A stretch of DNA of 64,000 nucleotides from Parvularcula sp964219355 (GCA_964219355.1 CAXPOZ010000002.1:129688-193687), one strand, 5' to 3'; positions 1 through 8,904 are shown, counted from the first letter of the stretch. The notes: generated from the sequence alone by a model not told the origin. Numbers and translations: made by a program.

Positions 1-600
1 CGCATAGAGTGCCACGCGCTCTCGCGGGCCCAATATTTCGGGTTTGGCGATGAATTTGCCCGTCTCGGGGTCACGAAAGCCCGAGCGCTTTGCCGGCCGG
101 CTGAAGGCGGTCTTCAGCGTCATGCCAAGGATGCGCAGGAAGAACGCGCCCAGCCCCTTGTCCCCGCCGACCGCCTTTGGCCCGCCGCGCGCGGATTTGG
201 TGAAAGCCTGCCCGAGCAGCGGGCCCATCGCTTCCTCAAGCTGCGCCTCAGGCCCTAGCCCCATCACCTGAAAGCCCGCAAAATCGAGCCAGCCCGGCAT
301 CGGCGTATTGGCGACCGGCGTCTTGCAGCAGGTCGTGTACCAGCGCACCAGCGGCCCGCCGGTCAGGCGCACGGCGGCGAGCCTGTCCGCGCCTTGGCTG
401 AAGCGGACGGAGGTTGCTTTCACCTGATAGATCTCCGAGCCCCCGGCAGGGTCGAGCCCGTCAGCCTCATGCCCGCAGAAATACATGAACGCCTGACAGT
501 CCCGGCAATAGCATTTGACGTGATTGCCCGCCTCGGGGCTCGCCCCTTCCAGAACGGCGCGCACCTCGCCGCACCGGCAGGTGAAATCGAGATCGGTCAT
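1..600 (-). CDS. GFA-like (DUF6151-type) protein, C-terminus cut by window edge
   Basis: An open frame of exactly 200 codons starts at the ATG at 598-600 and runs off the left edge without a stop, so the C-terminus is missing. The N-terminus carries a CRCGEVR motif and a CYCRDCQAF motif about 20 residues later, followed by a TTCCKTPVAN motif near residue 90. This spacing resembles the zinc-binding cysteines of the glutathione-dependent formaldehyde-activating (GFA) fold, and the whole pattern fits the DUF6151 relatives. Family members are small zinc proteins, most without an assigned reaction. It is divergent from ettA (gap about 97 bp). The fold call is fairly safe; the substrate is unknown. 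Confidence 0.75.
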   Translation of the reverse strand, partial: MTDLDFTCRCGEVRAVLEGASPEAGNHVKCYCRDCQAFMYFCGHEADGLDPAGGSEIYQVKATSVRFSQGADRLAAVRLTGGPLVRWYTTCCKTPVANTPMPGWLDFAGFQVMGLGPEAQLEEAMGPLLGQAFTKSARGGPKAVGGDKGLGAFFLRILGMTLKTAFSRPAKRSGFRDPETGKFIAKPEILGPRERVALYA

Positions 601-696
601 CGTCATCCTTTCGGGCACCATGCGTCTTTTGATTGAGCTTTCGGGGCGAGTGATCTATCGCCGCTGTCTTTCCACTATGCCTGTCCGGAGCGCTGA

Positions 697-2361
697 ATGG
701 CACGCCAGTTTATCTACCATATGCACGGTCTCACCAAATCCTATGGGGCCAAGAAGATCCTCGATAATGTCCACCTGCAATTCTACCCCGATGCCAAGAT
801 CGGCGTCGTCGGCGTGAACGGCGCGGGTAAGTCGACGCTGCTGAGGATCATGGCGGGGGTCGATACCGAATTCACGGGCGAGGCCTATGTCGCGGACGGC
901 GCCAAGGTTGGCTACCTGCCGCAGGAGCCGGCCCTCGATGAGACGAAGACCGTCTTTGAGAACGCCGCCGAAGGCGTCGCCGAGATCAAGGCGAAGGTCC
1001 AGGAATTCAACGACGTCTCCATGCAGCTTGCGGAGGATTACACCGACGAGCTGATGGAGAAGATGTCTGCGCTGCAGGAAGAGATCGACGCGCTTGATGC
1101 GTGGGACATCGATAGCAAAGTCGAAATGGCGATGGAGGCCCTGCGCTGCCCGCCCGGTGACTGGGCGGTCGACAAGCTCTCCGGCGGGGAGAAGCGCCGC
1201 GTCGCGCTCGCGCGGCTGTTGCTGGCGAAACCTGACCTTCTGCTGCTCGACGAACCGACCAACCATCTGGATGCGGAAAGTGTTCACTGGCTTGAGAATT
1301 ATCTCGTCAATTTTCCGGGCGCCGTCGTCCTCATCACCCACGACCGCTATTTCCTTGATAATGTGACGGGCTGGATCCTCGAACTCGACCGCGCCAAGGG
1401 CATCCCTTACGAGGGGAATTATTCCTCCTGGCTCGAACAAAAAGCCAAGCGGCTCGAGCAGGAGCAGCGCGAGGACGACAAGCGCCAGAAGACGCTCGAC
1501 CGCGAGCTTAAATGGATCAATCAGGGGCAAAAGGCCCGGCAGGCCAAATCAAAGGCGCGGATCCAGTCCTATGAGGAGCTGGCGAACAAGGCCGCCGCAG
1601 AACAGGTCTCGACCGCCCAGATCCAGATCCCGCCGGGCCCGCGCCTTGGCGGGATCGCGATTGAGGCGGAGGGCCTGAAGAAAGCCTTTGGCGATAAACT
1701 TCTGTATGAAGACGTTTCCTTCAAACTGCCCCCCGGCGGCATTGTCGGCATTATCGGGCCGAACGGCGCGGGTAAGACCACGCTCTTCCGCATGATCACG
1801 GGACAGGACCAGCCCGATGAGGGCACCATCAAGATCGGTGAGACGGTCAAGATGGGCTATATCGACCAGACACGCGAAAACCTCACCGATTCAAATACGG
1901 TGTGGGAGGAGATTTCGGGCGGCCTCGACATCATCAAGCTGGGGGAGAAGCGCGAGGTGAACTCCCGCGCCTATTGCACCTGGTTCAACTTCAAGGGCGG
2001 CGACCAGCAAAAGAAAGTCGGCGATCTCTCCGGGGGCGAACGAAACCGCGTGCAGCTCGCCAAGATGCTCAAAGAGGGGGCGAACATGCTCCTCCTCGAC
2101 GAACCGACCAACGACCTCGATGTCGATACGCTGCGGGAGCTTGAAGCCGCGATCGACAATTTCCCCGGCTGCGCTGTGGTTATTTCTCACGATCGCTGGT
2201 TCCTTGACCGTATCGCAACGCACATCTTGGCCTTTGAAGGCGACAGCCATGTCGAGTGGTTTGAGGGGAACTTCGAGGACTATCTCGAAGACAAGAAACG
2301 CCGCCTCGGTCCGGATGCGGACATTCCAAAGCGGGTGAAGTACCGCAAGGTGGAGCGGTAG
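697..2361 (+). CDS. ettA: Energy-dependent translational throttle protein EttA (ABC-F ATPase)
   Basis: This 554-residue soluble ABC-F protein has two ATP-binding cassettes and no membrane segment. Cassette 1 has Walker A GVNGAGKST (residues 39-47), signature LSGGEKRRVALA and Walker B LLLLDEPTNHLD. Cassette 2 has Walker A GPNGAGKTT, signature LSGGERNRVQLA and Walker B LLLDEPTNDLD. The charged linker between them (about 240-300) is the P-site tRNA interaction motif region. Length and N-terminus (MARQFIYHMHGLTKSYG) match EttA, which binds the ribosomal E site and gates entry into elongation according to the ADP/ATP ratio. It stands alone apart from the unrelated AT-richer gene starting 2 bp downstream. 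Confidence 0.95.
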   Translation: MARQFIYHMHGLTKSYGAKKILDNVHLQFYPDAKIGVVGVNGAGKSTLLRIMAGVDTEFTGEAYVADGAKVGYLPQEPALDETKTVFENAAEGVAEIKAKVQEFNDVSMQLAEDYTDELMEKMSALQEEIDALDAWDIDSKVEMAMEALRCPPGDWAVDKLSGGEKRRVALARLLLAKPDLLLLDEPTNHLDAESVHWLENYLVNFPGAVVLITHDRYFLDNVTGWILELDRAKGIPYEGNYSSWLEQKAKRLEQEQREDDKRQKTLDRELKWINQGQKARQAKSKARIQSYEELANKAAAEQVSTAQIQIPPGPRLGGIAIEAEGLKKAFGDKLLYEDVSFKLPPGGIVGIIGPNGAGKTTLFRMITGQDQPDEGTIKIGETVKMGYIDQTRENLTDSNTVWEEISGGLDIIKLGEKREVNSRAYCTWFNFKGGDQQKKVGDLSGGERNRVQLAKMLKEGANMLLLDEPTNDLDVDTLRELEAAIDNFPGCAVVISHDRWFLDRIATHILAFEGDSHVEWFEGNFEDYLEDKKRRLGPDADIPKRVKYRKVER

Positions 2362-2363
2362 GG

Positions 2364-3317
2364 GTGAGATCCCTTAAGTTCGGATTCTACCCGTACTTAT
2401 TTGAATATAGAACACGTTCTTTGCGTATCAGTACGCTTAGCAATCAACATGAGGTTGTTGAGAGTATATTCAGTAGTGGGCAAGTTTGGGGGGATTGGTT
2501 CGAATTCCCCCTCCGTTCAGCTGAGGGAAGAAAAGGGAGGTATTCTTTTAATGAGGAGCCTCCTTTAGTACCTGTTAAGTGGGTGGGTCTTTCTTCCACT
2601 CACCAGATTACTCATACTCATTCTAAGAGTATCGACCGCTTGCGGTTCTTGGTATTTGCATTCGGTTTTTTGACTGGAATGTGTCCGCTTCCTGATGGAT
2701 GGGGGAATATGCATAGGTTCCCTATTGCACCACACCGGCTTTCCAGTTTCATCTGTATGCGCGGTGATCTTGCGGGTCATCTTCAATTGTTTGATGAATG
2801 GTATTCACAGGCAAGCCGGACTGAAAGAAGGCTGATGAGAGCGGCAATGATGCAACTACGCATCGCAGGAACCACACAGCACATTTGGCGCAGTTTTATT
2901 AGTACGTATCAAGCATTTGAGTCTGTAACGAATCTAGGTCAGTCAGCAGGTTGGCGTCTATTGCAAGGTAGAGTTCCGCATGCGTATAAACCAAGTTATG
3001 TATGTCAATCTGTAGGTATCCCGGTGCCGAAACGCGCCCGGCGTCGCCATTATGGCTCAAAGCCTGTGTCTACATTTGCGGAAATTAGAAACGGCATCTC
3101 TCATGAAGCTTCGTTCGGCAATTTCGTTGAATTGGAGGGCGGCGACGGAGAGGTACTGGATGCTAGTAGGGATCTTAAGGGCATCGTTTCTAAATCTATA
3201 CTAAAACTAGTTGGATCCAAGTCAAAAATGGTGACATCGAGCGTGACTAGTAGGCAAAAGCAAGGCCTCGATATGCCAGAAGAGCAAATAAAATATACAA
3301 AGGTACAAAGACTGTAA
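2364..3317 (+). CDS. HEPN-like hypothetical protein with Rx4H motif
   Basis: This 317-residue protein of unknown function begins with a GTG two bases after the ettA stop, so the exact start is uncertain. The C-terminal part contains EIRNGISHEASF, in which R242-x4-H247 matches the Rx4-6H signature of HEPN domains, many of which are RNases in toxin and defence systems. A helix with YQAFESV about 55 residues before it is also usual for this group. The central region is rich in aromatic residues. There is no signal peptide or membrane helix. Base composition is visibly AT-richer than ettA and the genes after it, suggesting separate ancestry. RNase function is inference from one motif. Confidence 0.6.
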   Translation: MRSLKFGFYPYLFEYRTRSLRISTLSNQHEVVESIFSSGQVWGDWFEFPLRSAEGRKGRYSFNEEPPLVPVKWVGLSSTHQITHTHSKSIDRLRFLVFAFGFLTGMCPLPDGWGNMHRFPIAPHRLSSFICMRGDLAGHLQLFDEWYSQASRTERRLMRAAMMQLRIAGTTQHIWRSFISTYQAFESVTNLGQSAGWRLLQGRVPHAYKPSYVCQSVGIPVPKRARRRHYGSKPVSTFAEIRNGISHEASFGNFVELEGGDGEVLDASRDLKGIVSKSILKLVGSKSKMVTSSVTSRQKQGLDMPEEQIKYTKVQRL

Positions 3318-3393
3318 GAGAGCAAGTAGGGTGCATTGAGCCTCGGCGAACTGCACTGCTCTGGTCACGCGAAGGTAAGTTTCACGTATCGCT

Positions 3394-3939
3394 CTACGCG
3401 GTACGCAACCTGTCAAAGCACAGCCAATATCCGATCGTCAGGACACTGTAGAGCCCCGCATTGAACATCTGCGGCGTGAAGAGAATGCCGAGCGCGCTCA
3501 CCACGACGAGGGCCGTCCCGATGCGTGCTGTCCTGAAAAAGGCTAGGGCGGGCAGCAACAGGCCGGTCATGAAAACCTCATTCGGGCCGATCTTCATGAA
3601 CACGGTCCAGAGTGAGGGTTCGGCCATCAGGATACCGGCGACTTCGTTTTCGACCTCGCCAGACGGCAGCGCCCAGAACACAAAATCGATCATGCACATG
3701 CCAATGACGGCGATAATCCCGGCAATCAGCACCGGGCTTGCGACCAGCTCAATGCCGCGCCGTGGCAGCCGCGCGGCATAGGGGATGAGGAGCGCAACGC
3801 CGATGATCAGGAGCCAATGCGCATAGTCAACGGGCCGCTGGTTCTGCATCTCCCAGCCGAGGAGGGTGATGACCAACTGCCCCGCGGTGTAGATCGCGAG
3901 CCCTGCGAGAAAGAGTCCTCGGTCGAGACGTGTTGGCAT
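3394..3939 (-). CDS. Small integral membrane protein, unknown function
   Basis: This 181-residue protein has about six hydrophobic segments (roughly residues 9-27, 41-55, 66-86, 100-118, 121-135 and 140-175) separated by short basic or polar loops. A GAGGGGAA ribosome binding site precedes the ATG at 3937-3939. No catalytic motif or known family was recognised. The gene is isolated, with a 174 bp gap to the divergent glyoxalase-family gene. Its composition returns to the high-GC norm after the HEPN-like gene. Confidence 0.7.
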   Translation of the reverse strand: MPTRLDRGLFLAGLAIYTAGQLVITLLGWEMQNQRPVDYAHWLLIIGVALLIPYAARLPRRGIELVASPVLIAGIIAVIGMCMIDFVFWALPSGEVENEVAGILMAEPSLWTVFMKIGPNEVFMTGLLLPALAFFRTARIGTALVVVSALGILFTPQMFNAGLYSVLTIGYWLCFDRLRTA

Positions 3940-4113
3940 GTGCTTTCCCCTCTATTCTGTCCTGCCATTTTCTCCGATATGGGCCGGAGAAAATCCTCTT
4001 CAAGCGGTCAGTTTTAGACGGATCGGCTTTGCGCAGCCTGTCTTCTTTCCCCGTCTTGTTGGTGTCCTGACCATGCCCTAGCTCAGACGTCAAACAAACA
4101 GGGAGGCCGCTTC

Positions 4114-4533
4114 ATGTCCAACATTCTTCACCTCGCCATTCCCGCCGGGGATCTGAAAAAGACCATGGCCTTCTACACCGACGTGCTCGGCTGCAAGATC
4201 GGCAATGGCGAGGAAGGGCGCTGGCAGGACATCAATTTCTGGGGCAATGAACTGACCTTGCATCAATCTGAAGAAGCGCTGCCGTCCGTCCGGCACGATG
4301 TTGACATGGGCGCGGTGCTGGTGCCGCATTTTGGCATTCATCTGGAGCAGGATGATTTCGACGCACTTAAAGACCGCATCGCAGCTGCGGGTCTTGAATA
4401 TATCGATGAGCCCTATCGCCGCTTCAAAGGCGATAAATATGAGCAGGAAACCTTTTTCATCAGTGATCCGAACAATAATGTTCTTGAGATCAAGACCATG
4501 AAAAACCCGGAAGTCCTCTGGCCGGAGGACTGA
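4114..4533 (+). CDS. VOC (glyoxalase/bleomycin resistance) family protein
   Basis: At 139 residues this is the usual size of a single-chain vicinal oxygen chelate protein with two beta-alpha-beta-beta-beta modules. The first module starts ILHLAIPAGDLKKTMAFYTDVLGC with His6 as likely first metal ligand. The second includes HFGIHLEQ, and the C-terminal motif DPNNNVLEIKT supplies the usual glutamate ligand. The family includes glyoxalase I, dioxygenases and antibiotic-binding proteins; nothing here decides the substrate. A good ribosome binding site (GGGAGG) precedes the start. Confidence 0.88.
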   Translation: MSNILHLAIPAGDLKKTMAFYTDVLGCKIGNGEEGRWQDINFWGNELTLHQSEEALPSVRHDVDMGAVLVPHFGIHLEQDDFDALKDRIAAAGLEYIDEPYRRFKGDKYEQETFFISDPNNNVLEIKTMKNPEVLWPED

Positions 4534-4563
4534 TCGCCCGCATTTTGCTTGCGCCAAAAAATA

Positions 4564-4587
4564 AGGCCCGCCGGGGGAGGCGGGCCT
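4564..4587 (-). terminator. Intrinsic terminator, 9-bp GC-rich stem
   Basis: AGGCCCGCC and GGCGGGCCT pair perfectly around the loop GGGGGA. Read on the minus strand the hairpin is followed by TTATTTTTT, so it should end transcription of the small secreted-protein gene at 4690-5010. It may also serve the VOC gene on the plus strand. Confidence 0.8.
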
Positions 4588-4689
4588 GAGAGATAATAAG
4601 CGGTCAAAATATATCGGGGCGGCGGCCGCGACCCGTTCCCGTTAGGGCGGGAAATGGGTGCGGCCTGCCTTGCCGAAGAGGGCAGTGCC

Positions 4690-5010
4690 TTAACGCGAAG
4701 CGAAACGGGCTTCCGCAGACTCTTCGATTTGATCGTTCACGGCGGTCGTGATTTCTTCCTCGCATTCGCTGGCGTAAAGGCCGCTCGTGCTGGAGGTCAG
4801 GTTCTCACAGTAATCGCCGACTTCATCTGCCAGCCGATCCTGCCGTTCCGTGCTCGATTCATCTTTTGCCAGAGCAAAAGAGAATTCATACTCAACTTCG
4901 TCGCTCTCCTGCGCTTGTGCCTGGCTCGCCATCAGGGCGAGGCAAATGGTGAAAGCGGCGATAAGGGCGATGATGACAAAATTTGTCCGTGTCATAACAT
5001 AATTACGCAT
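4690..5010 (-). CDS. Small secreted protein, UrcA-like
   Basis: This 106-residue protein starts at the ATG at 5008-5010, preceded by an AAGGAAA ribosome binding site. The reading frame extends upstream, but the longer N-terminus is arginine-rich and not credible. A signal peptide (about residues 1-33, ending SQAQAQ) is followed by an acidic mature part with two cysteines, in YCENL and SECEEEI. The layout (signal peptide, V-x-Y-x-F-S strand, helical hairpin with paired cysteines) resembles the UrcA family of small periplasmic proteins of alphaproteobacteria, but the match is loose. Function is unknown. Confidence 0.65.
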   Translation of the reverse strand: MRNYVMTRTNFVIIALIAAFTICLALMASQAQAQESDEVEYEFSFALAKDESSTERQDRLADEVGDYCENLTSSTSGLYASECEEEITTAVNDQIEESAEARFASR

Positions 5011-5360
5011 TGTTTTTTCCTTTCTTTGAAATCGTGCCACCGGCGCGCCCTGTTGGAAGGGGCGGAGCCGCCGCCGGCTTCGAAGTAACGCAATGTATAT
5101 ACATTGCGCACGCCGTGCGCAAGAGGAAAAGCGCATATAGTGCGCCAAAGGGGTGCTAAGGCGCTAGAATCCAACAAGCATCGGGGTTACAGAGGGGCGA
5201 GACACCTCTTTCGGGGGGCTAAAAAGGCAGTTTCGGCGAAAAAAATGCAGCCCCAAGGCCCCGAATCTGTCCCTTTGCGGGACCGGGCCGGAATAAGCCT
5301 GTGGAATCAAAGAGGGGCCGCGCGGGCGATGGCCGCTTATCTGCGCATCAGATCAGAGGA
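5011..5360. other. 350-bp intergenic region with strong palindromes
   Basis: The region is the leader of the UrcA-like gene and the downstream flank of the EF-hand gene. It holds a perfect 20-bp palindrome at 5089-5108, immediately overlapped by an 8-bp inverted repeat at 5104-5122. The remainder (5123-5360) has G-runs and small hairpin potential, but no reading frame or RNA that I recognise. Confidence 0.6.
5089..5122. promoter_or_regulatory. Overlapping palindromes upstream of the UrcA-like gene
   Basis: CGCAATGTATATACATTGCG (5089-5108) is a perfect 20-bp palindrome. TTGCGCAC (5104-5111) then pairs with GTGCGCAA (5115-5122). They lie about 80 bp upstream of the start at 5010, a position suited to an operator or to a promoter core (TATATA at the centre). 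Binding protein unknown. Confidence 0.5.
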
Positions 5361-5747
5361 TCAGTATTCGGGGCAGTAGACCGCGCCATTGCGGTCATCG
5401 ACCTTGTAATAGCCGTCCTGACGCCGGCAGTCGCGCTGCGTCGCGCTTGTTGCCGGGCGCCGATAGCCATCAAGGCATTTGGCTTCCGCATACATCTCGC
5501 AAGGGACCAGCGCGCCATCGCGGTTATAGTCGACTGTTGCGACCAGCTCTGTGCTGCCTGCTGGCGTGGCGCCCCCGCGGCGGGCCCTTTTATAGGCGTC
5601 GAATTCGAGATCGCTGATCTGCCCGTCCATATTCAGGTCCGCCATGTCAAAGGCGTCCTGACTGGTCCGCAGCTCTCGCAACAGCTGGCCATTGGTCGGC
5701 GCATTGCTCACCACAAGCGCATAGGCACTGACTAGTTCCACCAGCAT
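5361..5747 (-). CDS. EF-hand domain protein, probably exported
   Basis: This 128-residue protein starts at the ATG at 5745-5747, which has GGGAG eight bases upstream; an upstream in-frame ATG at 5801 lacks this. The first EF-hand loop is complete: DLNMDGQISDLE has Ca ligands at positions 1, 3, 5 and 12. The second, DYNRDGALVPCE, is also a plausible 12-residue loop. Four cysteines follow in the C-terminal half. The N-terminus is moderately hydrophobic, consistent with export but not a classical signal peptide. A calcium-binding role is likely; partners are unknown. Confidence 0.75.
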   Translation of the reverse strand: MLVELVSAYALVVSNAPTNGQLLRELRTSQDAFDMADLNMDGQISDLEFDAYKRARRGGATPAGSTELVATVDYNRDGALVPCEMYAEAKCLDGYRRPATSATQRDCRRQDGYYKVDDRNGAVYCPEY

Positions 5748-5899
5748 GGCGGTCTCCCTCTCCAACGGGGAAAAGTTAACACGGGAGAGGTCAACCGGCA
5801 AACACGCTCGCGTTGCTGTGCCGCCACACCTGCTTGGCGGCTGGGCTGGGGCAGATTAAAGGAATTCGAGGCCAACAGGGCCGGGGAGAGGGAAGACCC

Positions 5900-7153
5900 A
5901 TGTCATCGACGCAAGAGGCCTCAACGTCAGATATGCCGACCGCCGGCCCGGTTACGGGGGCGGAGCGCATCGCCTATCTCGACATCCTGCGCGGCTTTGC
6001 GGTCATGGCGATTTTTGCCGTGAATATCAAAGCGATGCTGATGCCTTTCCCGTGGTATATGAACCCCACCGCCTGGGGCTCGGAGCTCGATCAGACGATC
6101 GCGGTGATCCAGAAATTCATTGTCGATGATAAATGGCGGACCAATTTCTCGGCGCTTTACGGCGCGGGGCTGGTGATGATCTGGGAGCGGATGCGCGCCC
6201 GCGGCATCGAAAGCCGCGTCGTCTTATGGAAGCGGAATCTGTGGCTGATCATGTTTGGCGCAATCCATCTCTTCCTGATGTGGATCGGTGACATCCTCTT
6301 CACCTACGGCGTGACGGGCCTGCTCGCGGTCTTATTCGTGAAGATGGCGCCGAAAAAGCTCTTCATCTGGGGGGCAGGGCTCCTCCTGCTCGGCGCCGTC
6401 TGGATGTCTGGGATCATGGCGCTTTCTTCTCTCGATGCCGAGGCCTCCGCCGAGATGTCTGCCATGATGTGGGATCCGACGGCTGAGGCAAATGCCGAGG
6501 CGATCGCCGCCTATTCGGGCAGCATCCTCGATCAGTTGACGGCCCGAGTGCCGGAGGCGGCAATGGTCGGCATAATGGGCCTTCTCTTCTTCGGCCTGTT
6601 GCCGATGACCCTTGGCCTGATGGTCATGGGAATGGGGCTCTATCGCGTCGGCTTTTATCAGGGCGCATGGCCGGCCAGCCGTACGCTGTGGCTTGCTGCC
6701 GTGGGGCTGGGGCTCGCTTGGGCGCTTGATGCCTATCAGGTGCAGGTGATTGCCAATTCTGGTTACGCGTTTGAAGCCAGTGTCCGCATGACGCCATATT
6801 CAATCGTCGATGGCTGGCTCGGGGCCTTTGGGTATGCCGCGCTCATCTCTCTTCTGATCAGTATGGGGCTCAAATTTACGCGAGTCGCGGCAGTCGGGCG
6901 CATGGCGTTCACCAATTACATCACCTGCACGCTGATCGGCACGACCATGGCAGGCGGTCATGGTCTTGGGCTCTTTGGCGCGGTGACCCTGACGCAGCTC
7001 GTCTATGTGGTGGGCGCGACTTATGTCGCCATGCTGATCTGGTCGCCGCTGTGGCTTCATTATTTCCGCTTCGGTCCACTCGAATGGGTCTGGCGCAGCC
7101 TTGTCTACGGCAAGCTCCAGAAGTTCCGGCGTAAACACGAGGTCGCGGCATGA
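5900..7153 (+). CDS. DUF418 family membrane protein (YeiB-like)
   Basis: This 417-residue polytopic membrane protein starts at ATG 5900, preceded by GGGGAGAGGGAAG. The N-terminal motif ERIAYLDILRGFAVMAIFAVNIKA is the hallmark of the DUF418/YeiB family, and the C-terminal half has the DUF418 region ending in the typical FGPLEWVWRSLVYGK. About ten transmembrane helices are visible. The family is suspected to act in envelope or transport processes, but no reaction is proven. The stop overlaps the next start (ATGA at 7150), so it is translationally coupled to a CPBP protease gene. Confidence 0.88.
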   Translation: MSSTQEASTSDMPTAGPVTGAERIAYLDILRGFAVMAIFAVNIKAMLMPFPWYMNPTAWGSELDQTIAVIQKFIVDDKWRTNFSALYGAGLVMIWERMRARGIESRVVLWKRNLWLIMFGAIHLFLMWIGDILFTYGVTGLLAVLFVKMAPKKLFIWGAGLLLLGAVWMSGIMALSSLDAEASAEMSAMMWDPTAEANAEAIAAYSGSILDQLTARVPEAAMVGIMGLLFFGLLPMTLGLMVMGMGLYRVGFYQGAWPASRTLWLAAVGLGLAWALDAYQVQVIANSGYAFEASVRMTPYSIVDGWLGAFGYAALISLLISMGLKFTRVAAVGRMAFTNYITCTLIGTTMAGGHGLGLFGAVTLTQLVYVVGATYVAMLIWSPLWLHYFRFGPLEWVWRSLVYGKLQKFRRKHEVAA

Positions 7154-7947
7154 CGGATCACCTTGCGGAGCCGAATGAAGGTCTGACGCGCCGCCTCATC
7201 CTGACCCTGACGATCATTGTCGTCTTCGTGGTGGCGGATGAGCGGGCCTTCGGGCTTTATCAGGCGCTCGGGATCGAGATCGACTGGACGACGATCAGGG
7301 ATCGCCTCTTTCTCGTTCACAGCTGGCAGGTGGTCCCGCCACTGATCGTCGCGCTGGTTTTCTTCGGCAGCGGGGCGTTTCGCGCCCTTGGGCTTCAGGC
7401 GAATATCCTGACTGGCCTTGCGGTCGGATTTGTCTGCACCCTGCCTATGCTGCTCGGATATGCGCTTTTCGGCACTTTTAATCCAGGCGAGTCGCCGGTC
7501 GACCTCTTCTTCAAATATGCCCTGTTCCCGGGCGTGGGGGAGGAGATCATCTATCGCGGCTTCCTTTTTGGCTTGCTGTTCCGCTTTGCGGGATGGGGCT
7601 TCATTCCGGCCAGCCTGCTTTGCGCTATCTCCTTTGGGATCGCCCATATGTGGCAGGGGTCGAGCCCCGCCGAAACCGCAGGCATTGTTGCCATCACGGC
7701 GGTAGGCGCAGTCTGGTTCTCCTGGCTCTATATCGAATGGGGCAATAATCTCTTCGTGCCGATCACCTTCCATGTGCTGATGAATGAGTGGTGGCAGCTC
7801 TTTGAGATCAGTGAGACGGCGCTCGGCGGCGGGGTCGGGAATATCTTCCGCTTCACGACCATTGGCCTCTCGGTGGTGGTCACACTTATGATGGCAAAGC
7901 GTCAGGGCGGCTCCCGCCTCAAAGGGCGCTGGCTTTTGTCGCGCTAG
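7150..7947 (+). CDS. CPBP family intramembrane glutamic endopeptidase
   Basis: This 265-residue membrane protein has the three CPBP (Rce1/abortive-infection) motifs. Motif 1 is E131-E132-IIY-R136, motif 2 is SFGIAHMWQG, and motif 3 is FVPITFHVLMNEW with the HxxxN arrangement. These residues form the catalytic site of type II CAAX prenyl endopeptidase relatives. Six to eight transmembrane helices are visible. It overlaps the DUF418 gene by 4 bp, so the two probably act together. Its last 4 bp overlap the end of the convergent alpha/beta hydrolase gene. The protein substrate is unknown. Confidence 0.88.
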   Translation: MTDHLAEPNEGLTRRLILTLTIIVVFVVADERAFGLYQALGIEIDWTTIRDRLFLVHSWQVVPPLIVALVFFGSGAFRALGLQANILTGLAVGFVCTLPMLLGYALFGTFNPGESPVDLFFKYALFPGVGEEIIYRGFLFGLLFRFAGWGFIPASLLCAISFGIAHMWQGSSPAETAGIVAITAVGAVWFSWLYIEWGNNLFVPITFHVLMNEWWQLFEISETALGGGVGNIFRFTTIGLSVVVTLMMAKRQGGSRLKGRWLLSR

Positions 7948-8801
7948 TCGAGGCTGTCAAAGAAGCGCGTGATGTCTTCCACCACCGGCAGGCGGCGAGG
8001 CCACGCAATGGCGATCACCGTGTCGGCGTGATCGGCCTCCGGATAAATCACTCGCTCAACACGGACACCGGCCTCGTTCAGCGCCCGTTCCATCGAGTCG
8101 ATATTCCGTTGCAGCACGACATCGTCTTTCTGCCCGTAGAGCAGGATCATGGGCGGGGCGTCTGCTGTCACCCGGTTGACCGGCTGAGTTGCCTCAAGGT
8201 CCGGGGCCTTGCCGAAGGTGGCCTTTGAAGAGGCGACATCGAGCGGCAGGAAGTCGTATGGCCCGGAGATCCCGGCGACCCCACGAACGATGTCGGTGCT
8301 CTTGCCGTAAGCGCCAAGGAATTCCGGCGCGACTGCGACCATCACGGCATTGTAGCCGCCGGCCGAATGACCGGCCGTGTAAAGACGGTCCGGATCCCCG
8401 CCATACTCGGCGGCATGGTCATGGACCCATGCAATAGAAGCGGCGACATCTTCCATAAAGACCGGCCACGCGCCTTCCGGGGTCAGCCGGTAATTGACCA
8501 TTGCGACAAGGTAGCCCTCTGCCGCGAAGCGCTTGCCGACGAAGGCATATTCCTCCTTGCTGCCCCATTCCCAGCCGCCGCCGTGAAAATAGACCAGCAC
8601 GGGGTGGGGCCCAGCGCCTTCCGGACGGTAGAGATCGAGCCGCTGGCGCTCTAACTCGCCATAGGCAAGGTTGCGCGTGATGCTGGTTGCGCGGTCTGGG
8701 TTCAGGGTGACGCTGTTGAGCAGCCGTGGCCCCGAACAGCCCGTCAGGGTCAGGGCGACAAGGGCGATGGCGGCGGTCAGGACCAGCAGGAGACGTTTCA
8801 T
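7944..8801 (-). CDS. Alpha/beta hydrolase lipoprotein (HSL/BD-FAE-like esterase)
   Basis: This 285-residue protein has a lipoprotein signal (LTLTGC, lipidated Cys22). The esterase core shows the oxyanion motif HGGGWEWG (from residue 73) and the nucleophile elbow GHSAGG (Ser146). The Asp is in GQKDDVV and the His in EADHAD, completing the catalytic triad. This order is typical of the hormone-sensitive-lipase/carboxylesterase (alpha/beta hydrolase 3) group acting on short acyl esters. It should be anchored to the inner or outer membrane facing the periplasm. Substrate unknown. Confidence 0.9.
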   Translation of the reverse strand: MKRLLLVLTAAIALVALTLTGCSGPRLLNSVTLNPDRATSITRNLAYGELERQRLDLYRPEGAGPHPVLVYFHGGGWEWGSKEEYAFVGKRFAAEGYLVAMVNYRLTPEGAWPVFMEDVAASIAWVHDHAAEYGGDPDRLYTAGHSAGGYNAVMVAVAPEFLGAYGKSTDIVRGVAGISGPYDFLPLDVASSKATFGKAPDLEATQPVNRVTADAPPMILLYGQKDDVVLQRNIDSMERALNEAGVRVERVIYPEADHADTVIAIAWPRRLPVVEDITRFFDSLD

Positions 8802-8904
8802 CCCGCCTGCCTAGCGGTTCCGCCACAGGCTGAGAAGCGCCCGTGCTTGATCTCTTGCCGCAAGCACCGGACTATGAAGCGGGAACACCGCGCCTGAACG
8901 GCAC

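Noticed and set aside
655..1530. A 291-codon open frame antisense to ettA
   Set aside because: Shadow of a high-GC gene; no recognised motif and it covers the ATPase coding strand completely.
4654..5088. 144-codon plus-strand frame over the UrcA-like gene
   Set aside because: The minus strand has a signal peptide, ribosome binding site and a terminator; the plus frame has none of these.
7105..7773. 222-codon frame antisense to the CPBP protease gene
   Set aside because: Highly charged shadow frame crossing the boundary of two well-supported coupled genes.
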